This document shows positions 63,264 through 64,000 of a stretch of DNA of 64,000 bases, one piece after another. Origin of the DNA: Candidatus Palauibacter poriticola (GTDB taxonomy: Bacteria; Gemmatimonadota; Gemmatimonadetes; Palauibacterales; Palauibacteraceae); the NCBI GenBank assembly GCA_012270965.1, contig JAAXHJ010000097.1:1-64000 (forward strand). The letters run 5' to 3'. A program made the position numbers and the translations under genes. The notes under the pieces were generated by a model. That model was not told where the DNA came from. It made no database searches and saw only the letters and a program-made list of their open reading frames with translations. Positions within the stretch are counted from its first letter, which is position 1, and each line of letters begins with the position of its first letter.

Positions 63264-63690
63264 CGGACGCCGGCATGGGATAGCGGATGGGGAGTCGCGC
63301 CCAGATGGCGGTGGGGGCGCCGCGGTGTTGCGCCGGCCGGTAGCGGAGGAGGCGGGCCCCCTCCACGGCGGCCGAGTCGAGGACGGCGTGTCCCGATGAG
63401 GTCACGACCGAGACGGAGTCGACGCGTCCGACAGCGGAAATCCGAATGCGGAGGAGGATCTCTCCGCCCGCGCCCTCCTCCAGGGCGGCGGCCGGGTAGG
63501 GGAAGGCGGGAGACGGCGCGGACTCGAGCGCGGGCCACACGAGACCACCCTCGCGGAGCTGATCCACGCGCAGCGCTCCGACCTCGGGATCCGGCTCGTC
63601 CGTGCACCCGGTGGACGCGGTGCCGGCGAGGGCGGCGAGAACCGCACGAACCCGGGACCCGGCGGCACGCGGCAAGAGCCTTCTAGGCAT
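63256..63690 (-). CDS. TonB-like C-terminal domain lipoprotein
   Basis: 144 residues: signal with lipobox STGC, then a TonB C-terminal fold (PYPAAALEEGAGGEILLRIR, VSVVTSSGHAVLDSAAVEGA, RLLRYRPAQHRGAPTAIWAR). A membrane anchor plus TonB box partner is not seen, so it may be a TonB-family periplasmic domain protein rather than a full energy transducer. Overlaps mutS by 8 bp. Confidence 0.8.
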   Translation of the reverse strand: MPRRLLPRAAGSRVRAVLAALAGTASTGCTDEPDPEVGALRVDQLREGGLVWPALESAPSPAFPYPAAALEEGAGGEILLRIRISAVGRVDSVSVVTSSGHAVLDSAAVEGARLLRYRPAQHRGAPTAIWARLPIRYPMPASDG

Positions 63691-64000
63691 CGCCGAACGC
63701 CTTCCATTCGGCGAGCGTGTTCAGCGCTTCGAGCGGCGTCATCCCGTCGAGGTCGAGCGCGGCCAGTTTCTCCAGCACCACGCGGGCGGCCGCGACGTCG
63801 GCGCGCTCGGCGCCAGCGGTGGCGCCGGACGTCGCCGGGCCGTGCTCCGGGGCGGCGGGCGCGGCGGGGGCGGCCTCGAAGAGGGAGAGTTGCCCCATCC
63901 CCGCCTCGGCGAGCGCGGCTCCGCGGCCGCCGGCGCCCCACGGCCCGCTCTCGAGCAGGTGCAGGATGCGGGCGGCGCGCCCCACGACGTCGGCGGGCAG
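63683..64000 (-). CDS. mutS: DNA mismatch repair protein MutS, C-terminal part
   Basis: The last 105 residues of MutS, running off the window edge. GRAARILHLLE and MGQLSLFEAAP, followed by VLEKLAALDLDGMTPLEALN and TLAEWKAFGDA: the C-terminal dimer/clamp segment typical of MutS (ERAKxIL...QLxLF...LTPLEALxxLxxL). ATPase domains lie beyond the window. Confidence 0.9.
   Translation of the reverse strand: MPADVVGRAARILHLLESGPWGAGGRGAALAEAGMGQLSLFEAAPAAPAAPEHGPATSGATAGAERADVAAARVVLEKLAALDLDGMTPLEALNTLAEWKAFGDA

Overview
The window is GC-rich bacterial chromosome from a diderm (Gram-negative-type) organism. Evidence for two membranes is a TonB-dependent receptor, a TonB-type energy transducer, a TamA/TamB-like pair, Lgt and many export signals. 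Codon use, gene content and the long same-strand housekeeping string would suit a Gemmatimonadota-like lineage. That assignment is inference; there is no rRNA here to test it. No rRNA, tRNA or CRISPR array was found.

Layout. (1) 0-12.4 kb, all minus strand: an AAA+ ATPase, a 2-hydroxyacid dehydrogenase, trpS, a coiled-coil membrane protein, a phage-shock-like cluster (PspB-like, YbjN-like, PspA, DUF1611) and a metal/redox operon (Spy-like protein, a YceI + cytochrome c + copper-monooxygenase fusion, a TonB receptor). (2) 12.5-26 kb is an accessory island full of wreckage: a decayed two-gene remnant, a P4-type integrase, a large Calx-beta surface protein without its 5' end, IS481 and IS256 fragments, a third piece of the surface-protein family, a vapBC locus with a broken toxin, an ATPase/nuclease gene whose interior has been inverted, and the intact surface lipoprotein on the opposite strand. 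(3) 26.3-36.4 kb: uvrA, a coiled-coil protein, and a peptidoglycan-recycling group (SSS symporter, NagZ-AmiE fusion, NamZ). (4) 36.4-64 kb, all minus strand: a lipid kinase, tamB, tamA, lgt, tsaD, ybbR, a PASTA protein, rsmB, thiG, thiS, tenI/thiE, fmt, def, yajC, tgt, queA, ruvB, ruvA, ruvC, yebC, an EF-G paralogue, a rhomboid protease, ddl, a TonB-like protein and the 3' end of mutS.

The most unusual structure is the inverted pair of surface-protein genes. They share a 483-bp block at about 92% identity by hand count. One copy has signal peptide, lipobox and ribosome site; the other begins exactly at the shared block, next to an integrase, yet keeps a 1027-codon open frame. Recombination between the blocks would swap the 3' part of the expressed gene, so this could be an antigen-switching locus. 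A second theme is that four essential-type genes (tamB, the SSS symporter, tsaD, ruvC) seem to start at CTG or ATA codons that overlap the upstream stop. A third is frequent in-frame expansion of short tandem repeats inside or between genes.
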